64,000 nucleotides of DNA, taken from the NCBI GenBank assembly GCA_914767885.1, contig CAJZBQ010000011.1:1178001-1242000 (forward strand). Reading direction: 5' to 3'. The DNA is from Blepharisma stoltei. Taxonomy: Eukaryota; Ciliophora; Heterotrichea; Heterotrichida; Blepharismidae. Under the pieces are notes generated by a model. That model made no database searches and was not told the origin of the DNA. It saw nothing but the letters and a program-made list of their open reading frames with translations. Position 1 is the first letter of the stretch. Every line of letters starts with the position of its first letter. This document shows positions 1 to 10,624 of this stretch, piece by piece. Position numbers and translations under genes: made by a program.

Positions 1-209
1 ATATGATACTCTTTTCCAGATTGGATAACTCTTGCAGCTGGAACTTGTCCTAAAGGATTAACCTCAAGGAATCATGATGGCTTTTTCGTAAGATCTACTT
101 CTATTATTTCGCATTGGATACCTTTATAAGCTAGTGTATATAAAGCTCGCTGAGCATATGGACACAAATAATGAACAAACAGTTGCAATTTCTCAGGAGT
201 AATTGCCAT
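1..209 (-). CDS. Omega-like glutathione S-transferase, N-terminal part (truncated by window edge)
   Basis: Only the first 69 codons are in the window. They form a thioredoxin-fold GST N-terminal domain: MAITPEKLQLF, then CPYAQRALYTLAYKG, then KPSWFLEVNPLGQVPA. The Cys of CPYAQ sits where omega-class GSTs carry their catalytic Cys, and NPLGQVPA is the cis-Pro glutathione-binding loop. The Trp in KPSWFLE is encoded by TGA (plus-strand tca at 72-74), one of the clearest signs of the altered code. The start is the ATG at 209. The gene is divergent from the LRRC45-like gene with only about 80 bp between the starts, so the two may share a promoter region. The probable role is cytosolic glutathione-dependent reductase or thioltransferase chemistry. 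Confidence 0.8.
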
Positions 210-288
210 TCTAACTAAATTTTTATTGGGATTTATTTCTCCAGATCTGTAATTTTAAAATTTAATAGTAAAGTGATTTTTGAGGAAT

Positions 289-1809
289 ATGGATATGATA
301 GGGATTGCAAGGAGCAAGCTCCTAAGGGATCTTGAAAACCAAAAAGGTAACTCTGAGTTGTTACTGCCAGACCTTTTCCTTGGAGATAATGCTTGTGATG
401 CTATTGCAAAATTCATTATAGAAAATCCAAAGATCAAGAAGTTGGAGTTAAAAGGAAATAATATAGGATCTGAAGGAATAAAGCACATTTCAGCTGTATT
501 CCAGCTACCAAATGAAATTGAAAGTGCTAACTTTCAATGGAATAATTTAGGCTCAGATGATTCCTTGAAACATTTATGCAGTGCACTATCATCAAATAAT
601 TCATTGAAATTTTTGGATTTGAGAAACAATAAAATTACCTGTGAAGGTGCATCTGAAATAGCTGATATGATAAGAAATAATAGCACACTTATAGGAATTG
701 ATTTAAGGTGAAATGACATTGATAGGCAAGGAGGAGAAGAACTTCTTTCATCAATAGATGCACAAAGTACTATCCAATGCATAGAGCTGTCAGGAAATCA
801 TATCCCATTAGATATTCTCGGAGAAATAGATGCAAAACTACGTGCTCGGCGTAGTGAAGGAGTTTCCATCATAAAAACACCTGAAATACGCTCAATAAGA
901 ACATCGAGAACTCACAGCCCATGCCCAGAAAGCAGAAGATCTGAAAAAATCCCAAGAATAGACAGTCTAATTGAAATAGAAAAAAGAAAAGCAAACGAAA
1001 CAAAAATTTTGATTGAAAAAGAATTAGAAGAACAGAAAGCTATGAGAGAATTCGCAGAGAAGAAAATGAATGATCTGCGAGATGAAATCGCTGAAAGAGA
1101 AAATAAAGACCGTAGAAGAATTGAGGAGCTAGAATTTAAGCTCCAAGCTGCAAATGATGAAAAAAATATACTGAAATCTGAGCTTCTTAAAAGTAGAGAA
1201 CTGCATGATCAGCTTGTATCTTCATATGAAGACAAAATCGCAAAATATGAAGAAAGGATAAGCCAAGCTAAAAATAGCAAGCAAGAGATTGATAACGAAG
1301 AATTCAGAGAAATCGAGACACTTAAGCAGGCTCATAAAATAGAGTTAGAAGAAAATGCAACAGCTTATGAGCAAAACTTAAATTCGCTTCAAGAATCTTA
1401 TACAAAGGCTAAAAGAGAATATGAAAATGCTCATAAGGAACTTAAACAACTTAAAACAGATATGCTTGATATGAGGATTTCACATGAAACTTCACTTAAA
1501 GAATGTGAAATACAAATTCGTGAGGAGATAACGCAGCAATACTCATTGGATAAAAAATATCTTGAAGAGAGGGTTAATGTTCTCCAAGAAAGAAATGATC
1601 AGCTGATGAAGCGAGAAGAAGAACTCCAAAATGATATTTCAGAAATGAGAAGTGAATTTTTGCAGAAAGAATCAAATTTAAAGCAGCAGCTTACAGTTAA
1701 AGATAAGCAAAGCTCGGACTTGCAGTACCAACTTAAATCTCAAAGAGAAAAAATTGATGTTTTGAACTCTGAAATTTTAATATTGAAGGCAAAATTAGGG
1801 CAGAGCTAA
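289..1809 (+). CDS. LRRC45: LRRC45-like leucine-rich repeat / coiled-coil protein
   Basis: This is a single 506-residue frame once TGA at 709-711 is read as Trp (IDLRWNDI). Residues ~25-190 hold ribonuclease-inhibitor-type leucine-rich repeats, including LELKGNNIGSEG, FQWNNLGS, LKFLDLRNNKITCEGA, IDLRWNDIDRQGG and IELSGNHIP. Their spacing and wording match animal LRRC45 closely (from memory: WNSLG, LDLRNNQISHKGA, LDLRWNNVG, AGNNIP). From about residue 235 to the end the protein is a charged coiled coil. LRRC45 is a centrosome/basal-body linker and appendage protein in animals, so a basal-body role is expected in a ciliate. The start is the ATG at 289; the upstream TTG at 280 is less likely. 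Stop TAA. Confidence 0.75.
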
Positions 1810-2262
1810 ATTAATCGAGTATTAAAGTATATATAATTTTCAGTAAATTCAGTCTTTTGAGTAAAAATTCAAATGGAGTTCCATGAAATAAGTTATCATA
1901 TTAATAAAATAGGTAAATTATAAATGAAGGCAAAATAGGCTCTTTTGTTAATAGATAATTCGAATATTAGGAAAATAAAGAGCACTTTTACAGCAGAATA
2001 AGATTAAATTTTTGTATTTATATTACTTAACGTAAGTTCAAGAAATTCATTCTAACAATATTTCGCCAACAAAAATTTATCTTTCTAATTATTGCTAAAT
2101 AATTATTATGTAAATGAAGATATTAATTTAATTTATCATTGATTTAATTTTATTTGTGTAAATTGCTTTTAATCCTTCGATATCTGCGATTTAGGATGCA
2201 AACAGATTATATATCTTGATAATTTATCTCAAGATACAGTATCTATCTAATATTTATTACCA
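1810..2262. other. AT-rich intergenic region
   Basis: About 450 bp of very AT-rich DNA between two genes on the same strand. I see no open frame, hairpin or repeat shared with the rest of the window. Confidence 0.5.
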
Positions 2263-2697
2263 ATGATTGATGAATTTACTTTTCGTGAAAACCAAGTCCC
2301 TTTAAATTCTCTAGATGATGATAATTCTGCATCAGTCCCGACAACAGCTGCTCATTCAAGGCAGGTTTCGCAAGATTTGTCGAAAAAAGGGCTTAAACGT
2401 CTTATGAACGTTGGCAAGACCGTCGCTTATGAGATTAGAACTAATAATTTTAAACCGCCCCCAACTAAAACTTATAGAAATTTCGTGTCGAACGACTACG
2501 AAAACCTTGTCCTTGAGCAAACTGGGATCAAGTTGAGACAAGGAGAAATTAAGATGGCTTACCCAAAAGATGTATTATCAAGTAATCAGATTAGGGAGCT
2601 AAAGATAAATAATCCAGCAGAGTATGAAAGGTTAAAAAGAAATCAATTCAAGACCGTCGCTAAGTCAAGAAAACGAAGGTCTTGTGAGATTTTTTAA
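2263..2697 (+). CDS. Hypothetical protein, 144 aa
   Basis: An uninterrupted ATG-TAA frame of 144 codons with no intron or TGA codon. The N-terminal 60 residues are Ser/Thr/Asp-rich and probably disordered. The rest is basic, with LSKKGLKRLMNVGKTVAYE near residue 40, PPPTKTYRNFVSNDYENL, and a basic tail KSRKRRSCEIF. I do not recognise a family. Codon use resembles the neighbours and the length in this AT-rich background supports a real gene. Confidence 0.6.
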   Translation: MIDEFTFRENQVPLNSLDDDNSASVPTTAAHSRQVSQDLSKKGLKRLMNVGKTVAYEIRTNNFKPPPTKTYRNFVSNDYENLVLEQTGIKLRQGEIKMAYPKDVLSSNQIRELKINNPAEYERLKRNQFKTVAKSRKRRSCEIF

Positions 2698-3401
2698 TGT
2701 GTGTACTCAAAATTAATTAATTAATGCATTGCACTTGTTAATTGTTGACAAAATTGATAAAAATGTATTGACTTAGGTTGCTTAATTTAACTCCGCCTCT
2801 AGCTGGGCATTTGTATGCACAGGACAATAGAGAACATTTTCCACTCTGTTTTGACAGTACCTTGATTGTTCATACGGCTTGTCGACAAGTATCACTCCTT
2901 CTAGCTACTGTGAAGCAATTTGAGAGCTAAGTCCCAGGACCGCCAGCGGCTTGGTGCGTTGCCTTGGTCAATGACTTTCTCCAACGTCTACTTTAGAAAA
3001 ATTCCATTTCTTCTCTATCAGATAGAATCGCACGTTTACAAATTTAAACATAATAATAATAAAAGTTGGGTAAAGGATGAATTCACAGAGTGAATTAATT
3101 CTCCTCTCATCCGAAGCCATTTTTTTATGATAAAGATGTTTTGCATTTAAATTATTAGTTATTGGAAAAATAGAAAAATCAACAGAAGCTTTATAATAAT
3201 TCAAGCATATTTTTATATTATACTTTGAAATAAGTATGGAGTATTAAAGGGAGTTTTTGAAAAATTAAGTTAATGAGCTTGAATTTTTTCTAAGCTAAGC
3301 TTTCGGGAAATAATTATATGAAGCTCAAATTTTATATAATTATAATCAAATTAGATTCAATTATATTTCCTAAAATAGATGATATATAGGCATTCATATG
3401 T
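2698..3401. other. Intergenic region with a GC-richer stretch
   Basis: Positions ~2790-2990 are clearly more GC-rich than the flanks and match none of the repeat families named here. The rest is AT-rich. It could be an unlisted repeat or a non-coding RNA; nothing decides. Confidence 0.3.
2905..3120 (-). CDS. Possible small ORF, 71 aa (doubtful)
   Basis: This frame begins at an ATG (MASDERRINSLCEF) and passes one TGA as Trp before a TAG. It has a short hydrophobic stretch (FILYPTFIIIMFKF) and a basic C-terminal half. It extends into the GC-richer stretch. No family is recognised, and chance openness is likely in a code with two stops. Confidence 0.2.
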
Positions 3402-3836
3402 CTAAATCGTGCTTTGGCCTTCTTCATTAAGATACCCTAAACTTTTGAGCATCTCATCCATACATTGCTGGAACGTGGAATTCCCATCTTTATCTTGTAA
3501 GAGTACAGACCTCAGGGCTCCCAGTCTATTTTCTGATGAGTCAATTTCATTTAAAAGTTTCCTTACTTCTTCATTTTTTAGCATAGTTTTCAAAGTTTGA
3601 TTAAGCCCTGATTAGCAATTACTCATTTGCGATAATTCTTCATCCGTTAATATTGTCTCGTCTTCATCTTCAAGTAAAAAGTTGCGATGAGGATGCCGAA
3701 CTATTGGAGTAAATTTCGGCTCTCGCTTTCGTTCGCAGCCAGAATTTTTATGAGCAGAGTAGCAATCTTTGGAGCAATATCTGATAAGGCATCGAGGACA
3801 CTTGTATTTTCCAGGATTGCCACAGCTGCAATCCAT
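3402..3836 (-). CDS. ZNHIT3: HIT-type zinc finger protein, ZNHIT3-like
   Basis: Two frames join cleanly by removing a 15-nt intron at 3608-3622 (sense GTAATTGCTAATCAG), giving 139 aa. The N-terminus is a zf-HIT module: CSCGNPGKYKCPRCLIRYCS, then CYSAHKNSGC, with paired zinc-binding Cys and His residues. An acidic linker (LLEDEDETILTDEE) follows, then a helical C-terminal part containing KNEEVRKLLNEIDSSENR that resembles the short C-terminal helix of ZNHIT3/Hit1. ZNHIT3 acts with NUFIP in box C/D snoRNP assembly. ZNHIT2 or ZNHIT6 relationships cannot be excluded without an alignment, but the small size fits ZNHIT3 best. Confidence 0.7.
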
Positions 3837-4155
3837 TTTATAAACTAAAGAAAATGGGAATTGGAAAAAATATTTTATTTTGCTTTATAAAGATGCTAAT
3901 TGGCTTACAAGAGAATGTTTAAAAATTATATAACTAAAAATATAATTAAAATTAGAAATTAGTTACAGAAATTTATTTATTTTATATTAATCGATGCTAT
4001 ATGATGCGTTGGCATTATTGCATTATCTAATGAGAACCAAAATTCTATTATTTATGCCAAAATCCTAGATTTTCGTGTTGGATTGCTTTTATGCTCTCAA
4101 AAATAACAAATATTATTATTATTAATCTTTTTTACGTATATAAAAAACTGAAACT
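3837..4155. other. AT-rich intergenic region between divergent genes
   Basis: About 320 bp between the ZNHIT3-like start (minus) and the coiled-coil gene start (plus). It is AT-rich with poly-T and ATT tracts. It presumably holds both promoters; no defined element is visible. Confidence 0.5.
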
Positions 4156-7100
4156 ATGTCAGCTAAAAAGAGTGGGCTAAATAGAAAAGTTCCACAGTTT
4201 TCTGTTCCTTTACCTCCAAGCTCCTTACAACAAAGATCTCAAAACACATATAGCTCATACCCCTATATAGATTTCTTTATCGAGAAAAATGTAATGGACT
4301 CTTGAACGAGCAAACAGACTCTCTCAAATAGATGAACTCTATCTCTATATCAGGAAGTGTTAAAAAGTGGCATGTCAAAAAATGGTGACAAGTGTGAAAA
4401 AGTTGACATGCAAACGCGCCAATTTTAAAAATGGCTTTTATTATTAAATTAATTTAAAATTAAAGATACCCAATCAAACTGAGATTAATTAATATTTTTA
4501 GATATATTTTTACATTTGTTCGATAAATGAGGCTTAGTTTTTTAAAAAATTATTTGTTCGATAAATGGGGCTTATTTTTTAAAAAATTAATGCAAATATA
4601 ACGAACAAAAGTTAATTGCGGAAACGAGATCAATATGATGCAAGAGTACTCAAAAGAATTTCATTGGGAAAATAAAAGTTCAAGTAAAATAATAGAGATT
4701 TGCAGTGGTTTGAAGAACAGATGGTCCATCGCTGTTTGCTCCGCGCCAGGAGACATTTTTTGTTTGATTAAAGGGGCTTATTTATAGAAAAATTATTTGT
4801 TCAAAAAAGGGCCTTATTTTTTAAAAATTAGTAAAATATAATGAACAAAAAGGGATTTGCGAAAATGAATTCAATATGATGCAAGAGGACTCAAAAGAAT
4901 TTCATTGGGAAAATAAATATTTAAGTAAAATAATAGAGATTTGAAGTTTTATTCTAGACTTAGTGCTCAATCGCTGTTTGCTCCGCGCTAGGAGACTTAT
5001 TTTGTTCGTTTAAAGGGGCTTTTTATAAAAAATTATTTGTTCGATAAATTAAAAATTAATAAAAAAAATAACGAACAAAAATAAAGAGCGAAAACGAGTT
5101 TAATATGATGCAAGAGGACTCAAAAGAATTTCATTGGGAAAATAAAAATTCAAGTCAAATGATAACGATTTGCAGTGGTTTGAAGGGAAGATGTCGCATC
5201 GCTGTTTGCTCCGCGCTAGGAGACTTTATTTTGTTCGTTAAAGGGGCTTATTTTATAAAAAAATTATTTGTTCGATAAATTAAAAATTAATAAAATAATA
5301 ACGAACAAAAATGAAGAGCGAAAACGAGTTTAATATGATGCAAGAGGACTCAAAAAGAATTTCATTGGGAAAGTAAATATTGAAGTCAAATAATAGAGAT
5401 TTGCACTGATTTGAAGGACAGATACTCCATCGCTGTTTGCTCCGCGCTAGGAGACATATTTTGTTCGATTAAGGGTATTTATATTTTTAAAAATTATTTG
5501 TTCGATAAAAAACAAATAATATAAAAATAATGAACAAAAAGTGAGTCGCGAAAGTTAGTTTAATATGATTCAAGAGAACTCAAAAGAATTTCATTGGGCA
5601 AATAAAAATTTAAGTCAAATAATAATGATTTGCAGTAGTTTGAAGGAAAGATGTTGCATCGCTGTTTGCTCCTCGCTAGAAGACATTTTTTGTTATTTGT
5701 TCGATAAATAAAAAAATTTATAAAATAATAACGAACAAAAATAAAGAACGAAAACGAGTTTAATATGATGCAAGAGGACTCAAAAGAATTTCATTGGGAA
5801 AATAAAAATTCAAGTCAAATGATAACGATTTGCAGTGGTTTGAAGGGAAGATGTTGCATCGCTGTTTGCTCCGCGCTAGGAAACTTATTTTGTTCGTTAA
5901 AGGGGCTTATTTATAGAAAAATTATTTATTCGATAAATTAAAAATTAATAAAAATATAACAAGCAAAGTGAGTTGCTGAATCTAATTCAATATGATGCAA
6001 GAGGACTCAAAAGAATTTCATTGGGAAAGTAAATATTGAAGTTAAATAATAGAGATTTGCACTGATTTGAAGGAAAGATGTCGCATCGCTATTTGCTCCG
6101 TGTTAGGAGACTTATTTTGTTCGTTAAAGAGGCTTATTATAAAAAATTATTTGTTCGATAAATTAAAAATTAATAAAATAATAACGAACAAAAATGAAGA
6201 GCGAAAACGAGTTTAATATGATGCAAGAGGACTCAAAAGAATTTCATTGGGAAAATAAAAATTTAAGTCAAATGATAATGATTTGCAGTGGTTTGAATGA
6301 AATATGTTGCATCGCTGTTTGCTCCGCGCTAGGAGACTTATTTTGTTCGTTAAAGGGGCTTATTTTATAAAAAATTATTTGTTCGATAAATTAAAAATTA
6401 ATAAAAAAATAACGAACAAAAATAAAGAGCGAAAACGAGTTTAATATGATGCAAGAGGACTCAAAAGAATTTCATTGGGAAAATAAAAATTCAAGTCAAA
6501 TGATGACGATTTGCAGTGGTTTGAAGGGAAGATGTTGCATCGCTGTTTGCTCCGCGCTAGGAGACTTATTTTGTTCGTTAAAGGGGCTTATTATAAAAAA
6601 TTATTTGTTCGATAAATTAAAAATTAATAAAATAATAACGAACAAAAATGAAGAGCGAAAACGAGTTTAATATGATGCAAGAGGACTCAAAAGAATTTCA
6701 TTGGGAAAATAAAAATTTAAGTCAAATGATAACGATTTGCAGTGATTTGAATGAAAGATGTTGCATCGCTGTTTGCTCCGCGCTAGGAGACATTTTTTGT
6801 TCGATAAAGAGCACTTATTTTTAAAAAATTATTTGTTCGATAAATAAAAAATTAATAAAAATATAACAAGCAAAGTGAGTTGCTGAATCTAGTTTAATAT
6901 GATGCAAGAGTACTCAAAAGAATTTCATTGGGCAAATAAAAAATTTAAGTCAAATAATAGAGATTTGCAGTGGTTTGAAGGGCAGATGCTCCATCGCTGT
7001 TTGCTTCGTGCCAGGAGACTTTTTTTGTTCGATGAAGGGCTTATTTTTTAAAAAATTATTTGTTCGATAAATGGGATTATTTTTAAAAAATTTAATAAAA

Positions 7101-9572
7101 ATATAACGAGCAAAGACAAAGTAACAAAATCAAGTTCAATATAACGCAAGAGGACTCAAAAGAATTTCATTGGGCAAATAAAAATTCAAGTCAAATAATA
7201 GAGATTTGCAATGGTTTGCAGATCAGATGCTTCATCGCTGTTTGCTCGGCGCCAGGAGGCATTTTACATTTGGTCGATAAAGGGGGCTTATTTTATAAAA
7301 ATTAATTAAAATAATCCCATATTTATTAAAAGATATTTATCAAGAAATTAAATTTTAAAAATTGGCGCGTTTGCTTGTCAACTTTTTTTTACACTTGTCA
7401 CCATTTTTTGACATGTCACTTTTTAACTCTTTCTGTTATACAAATCAAGCTCATTTCTTTGAGCGAATCTTTCTTGGTCGTTCAATAATCCATTACATTT
7501 TGTTCGATATAGAAATCTATATAGGGGTATGAGCTATATAGGCTTACTCCAGATTTATTACTAATGGATCGTGAAAGTGCAAAAAGTGATAATTATTTCA
7601 ATACAATGGAAATATACTCAATGCCTGAAACTGCTAAACTAACTGTTCAAAATCCGCCAACTATGCAAGATTTCATGAGACAAACGACAGAAATTGGTGA
7701 AGAAATAAAACAAATTTCTGAGCTTTTCAAGCAGATTTCTCCTCAGAGATCAAAAAAGGCCAAGACACTTAAAGATGATGAAGAAATCGTATGAGAAGAT
7801 ATTGATAAAATTCTGGTGCAGAACTCAATACAGCCTTTATCAATGGTAGCAGATAGCGATCCTCCAGTTCCTGAATACTCATCTCTTGCTAGCACTGTAG
7901 TCAGCCTAGCTAGATTAGTTTCTCAATCACCTTACATTCAAGATTCCCTCAAATACAACAATTCAATTGTTTCTGAACTTAGGGCTGATGTCACGAAGCT
8001 TAAAAAAGAAAATAAGTCACTTAGGCATGAGCTTAGAAAGATAAAATCAGAAAAAGTCTCTCTTTTAGAAGAAAACATGAAATTAAAAAGCAACACAGAA
8101 ATGGTCTCAAGAAATGAAGGCGAAATCTTCAAGACGTTTATACATAGAAGCTTTGACCCAAACCATTACACAGATAGAAAAATTATGTCGCTAATTAGCA
8201 TGTATGAGAAAAATAAACTTGAGTTTGAAAAGGAGTTAATTGATTTAAAAAGTCAAATTTTAGCATATCGCTCTCAAGAAGCATATTCGAATAGAAGCAG
8301 TGCTCAATATGATTGAAATGCTACCCGAAGCAGCACCAATTCTCCAGATTTTTTGAATAATTCGTTGAAATCGATTTTTGAAGTACTCACAGTATAGCGT
8401 AGACGCGCTTTAGCGTGCCCTTTAGCTAAATCTTTAAAGAAACTTGAAGCCTTGAGTTGCTCCATTCAAGTGGAGAGCCAATAAAGTTGATAAATTCACA
8501 CATAAGGATCTGGCTCTGTTATAGCGCTTTCCCGAGGATGGCGCGGAATGGCGCCATCCTCGGGAAAGCCAGGAAGGCATCCACACGGGAACTGGGAGTT
8601 CCACGTGTGGATGCCATTTTGACATGTGGAAGTTGGATCCCACATGTCAAAAATGGCATCCACACGTGGAACTCCCAGTTCCCGTGTGGATGCTTAGTTG
8701 ACTTTCCCGAGGATGGCGCCATTCCGCGCCATCCTCGGGAAAGCGCTATAACTTGGATTTTATGAATCAATAAAGGTTATGTGCCAAAACTCCAGGTTGC
8801 AAAGCAACTGCAAGACGTAAGAGTACACTAAAAGTGTGTCCACACTATATCAAATACACAAGAAGCACTTCATTCAATTGAAAAAATGCAAGATGTTATC
8901 AAAGTTATCCCGAATATTGAAAAATTTGTAAGCCTAGTATATAATGAACTACTTCCATCATCATCATCATCCTCTAATACACATGACATTGGATTTTATA
9001 TGGAACGAATCATCCCAAGTATCAGATCTATGAAAAATTCTCTAGACTCTGCTAAAAAATTAAGACAAATTTTATGCGAAAATTTGGATTTATCACCAGA
9101 CACTACTGATGAGGTTATTGTAAAATTTATTTAGGTTGATAAAACGCTGGCTATTAAACGGTTGATGCTGAAAATACCCACAGCAGAGTATTTTCAGCAA
9201 TATTTCTAAAATTAAAAATATATACAAAATTGGGGTTTCGAGGTATTTTCAGCTAGGGAAAATTATTTTGAAATTTTGGATTTTTAGTCCGTTTGAGTCT
9301 TTATAAATATATTTTTTGTACCTTAGAATCAGCAATGAAAAACTCTACTGGACATTTTCGAATTAAACCTTATTAAACACTTTAGGAAATTATTCGGAGA
9401 AACTGAAAACGATTTAGAAAACATTGAAGAAGTTTATATCTTTGTATATGAAATGAAAAACTTTTTGAGTGTAATATATATTCAGCATACAAAAGAATTG
9501 TTAGGTACGAAAAATGACATCTCAATCAATCTATTAATAAATGAAATCATCGCTAAATTAACTGATAATTAA
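4156..9572 (+). CDS. Coiled-coil protein of unknown function, interrupted by three IESs
   Basis: Removing three TA-bounded inserts (4249-7536, 8395-8849, 9129-9374) leaves 1428 nt, a clean 475-residue frame from ATG 4156 to TAA 9570. Parts: 4156-4248, 7537-8394, 8850-9128, 9375-9572. Every join is in phase: ...QRSQNT-YRLTPDLL..., ...FEVLTV-SNTQEAL..., ...EVIVKF-KHFRKLF.... Trp residues at ~7792 and ~8314 are TGA. The product begins MSAKKSGLNRKVPQF, has a low-complexity N-terminal third, a coiled coil around residues 195-245 (KLKKENKSLRHELRKIKSEK), and a helical C-terminus with a run of Ser. No family is recognised. Without excision the reading frame stops after the first ~35 codons, so the somatic gene depends on IES removal. 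Confidence 0.75.
4249..7536. mobile_element. 3.3-kb TA-bounded IES with ~200-bp inverted ends
   Basis: The insert starts TATAGCTCATACCCC and ends with the exact complement, GGGGTATGAGCTATA. The first 28 bases are a perfect inverted match, and similarity continues inward about 190-200 bp (4249-4440 against 7345-7538), including the segment TTGACATGCAAACGCGCC and its complement. Removing 3288 bp restores the host frame. Between the arms lie 12 tandem units. No transposase-like frame is visible, so it looks non-autonomous. Confidence 0.85.
4540..7330. repeat. 12-unit tandem array, ~228-bp period
   Basis: The phrase ATGCAAGAGGACTCAAAAG recurs, with variants, near 4634, 4876, 5105, 5336, 5568, 5766, 5993, 6218, 6446, 6670, 6899 and 7140, so spacing is about 200-242 bp and mostly 225-231. 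Each unit carries a GC-richer core (CATCGCTGTTTGCTCCGCGC) and an AT-rich spacer flanked by TTTTGTTCG and its complement CGAACAAAA. One unit has a 74-codon open frame (6446-6670), but it is not kept open across units and looks non-coding. Confidence 0.85.
8395..8849. mobile_element. 455-bp IES carrying a GC-rich palindrome
   Basis: It is bounded by TATA on each side. The ends are inverted repeats: left TATAGCGTAGACGCGCTTTA, right complement TATAGTGTGGACACACTTTT. Excision joins ...FEVLTV to SNTQEAL... in frame and removes an apparent TAG at 8395. A 231-bp palindromic element with its own TATA ends lies inside it at 8520-8750. Confidence 0.8.
8520..8750. repeat. 231-bp near-perfect GC-rich palindrome
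   Basis: It begins TATAGCGCTTTCCCGAGG and ends with the exact complement. Each end is itself a hairpin (CTTTCCCGAGGATGGCGC paired with its complement about 20 bp on). The inner arms, which contain GGCATCCACACG and GGAACTCCCAG, form a second pairing around a centre near 8635 that includes a smaller ACATGTG pairing. Composition is far more GC-rich than the surroundings. Confidence 0.9.
9129..9374. mobile_element. 246-bp IES at the 3' end of the coiled-coil gene
   Basis: TA at 9128-9129 and TA at 9374-9375 share codon phase. Removal changes an early TAG stop (9132) into ...EVIVKFKHFRKLFGETEND..., adding about 66 residues. The ends are weak inverted repeats: TATTTAGGTTGAT against TAATAAGGTTTAA. 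An alternative right end at the TA at 9383-9384 is also in phase and would only drop KHF. Confidence 0.7.
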
Positions 9573-9718
9573 ACTGATAAATCTTATTTTAACTTTTAAA
9601 TAGAAATTAATATGCCATATTTCATATCCTTTTTACTTAATTGCTTACTAAATAAATAAATTTTAGCTAATTTTCCATCAAAAAAGCCAATTGAATAATA
9701 AAATATTAAGTTCTCTAT

Positions 9719-10213
9719 TTATTTAAACCTTTCTACCTGCAATAGTGCAGATTTCAATTTATAAGTTAAATCAGCTAATTGTTCACGATTGCAAGTGAAA
9801 GATAAACTTGAAAATTCTCCAGAAGCTTCTTGGATGTTCAAATTGACTGATAAAGAAGGCAAATGAATTCTCTTTTCCTCAGATGTAGAAATTACATGTG
9901 AAGATTTCCAGTTCACATCCACAAGCTGTGGGAAAACAACCCCATAGCGTGGCTTTGGAATATCATCCCAGCTTTGCAATATTTCTGATATAAATTCCTC
10001 GCCCAGTTTTATGGAAGTCAGTATTTCAGAGATCTTTGATTTCGATGGATTGTTGACTAATAAAGCTTGAAATACCAAGTACAAGCTGCTTTCTAAATCT
10101 CCATCAATATTTTCACCTTTTATTGCTTGGCGAAGAACTTTTCTTGCAATATCAGTTGCAATTGTTTGGGTTTTGAGGAACTGGGTGATTTCTAAGGGAA
10201 TGAGGTGACTCAT
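9719..10213 (-). CDS. COMMD3: COMM domain-containing protein, COMMD3-like
   Basis: A 164-residue single-exon frame. The N-terminal ~90 residues are helical. The C-terminal COMM domain begins near residue 95 with FPQLVDVNWKSSHVIS and ends with SFTCNREQLADLTYKLKSA followed by LLQVER. That ending closely resembles human COMMD3 (remembered as FSCSMEQLQDLVGKLKDA). COMMD proteins assemble with CCDC22/CCDC93 into the Commander complex, which works with retromer-like sorting at endosomes. Start ATG at 10211-10213; stop TAA. Family assignment is firm; the choice of COMMD3 is probable. Confidence 0.8.
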   Translation of the reverse strand: MSHLIPLEITQFLKTQTIATDIARKVLRQAIKGENIDGDLESSLYLVFQALLVNNPSKSKISEILTSIKLGEEFISEILQSWDDIPKPRYGVVFPQLVDVNWKSSHVISTSEEKRIHLPSLSVNLNIQEASGEFSSLSFTCNREQLADLTYKLKSALLQVERFK

Positions 10214-10624
10214 ATTTAATTGAGATATAGGATTTTAATTATCAACAAAATAGTGTCACTTTAATTTTATTAAAATAATTAAATTAATTTAAAATTTGAC
10301 AGAGAGCATAAATTGGTAGATAAATAGTTTGTCATTATATTCTCAAGGAATTAAGTTTTATAATAAAATTTGACAGGCAGCATTAATCAATTAAAGGAAG
10401 AAAAGAATTAATTGCTTTTAGCGTTATTTCAAAAAGTTAAGTAATTAAAATATTTCCAAAATAGGGTTAGAGCATCAATTTCTAATTATTACAATAATCT
10501 ATCAATAAAAATGCAACTGCTGTGTCCAAAATCAGATCAGCCACTTCTGATCAGTTTTATGCCTCTTTTTGAAATTTCCTGTCAGATACTTACCATGATT
10601 GGTCATTAATTTATAAATATAAAA
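10214..10624. other. AT-rich intergenic region
   Basis: About 410 bp between divergent COMMD3-like and C2 genes. A short imperfect inverted pair (CTGATCAG..) lies near 10535-10560. No open frame or repeat-family match is seen. Confidence 0.5.

Noticed and set aside
6446-6670. 74-codon open frame in the tandem array (MMQEDSKEFHWENKN...)
   Set aside because: The frame is opened and closed at random in the other eleven units; conservation is of DNA, not of reading frame.
4249-7536. CRISPR-like array
   Set aside because: Units are ~228 bp with diverged repeats rather than short identical repeats with unique spacers, and the organism is a eukaryote.
8434-8770. Overlapping open frames on both strands across the palindrome
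   Set aside because: They arise because GC-rich palindromic DNA lacks stops; both strands read alike and the segment is inside an IES.
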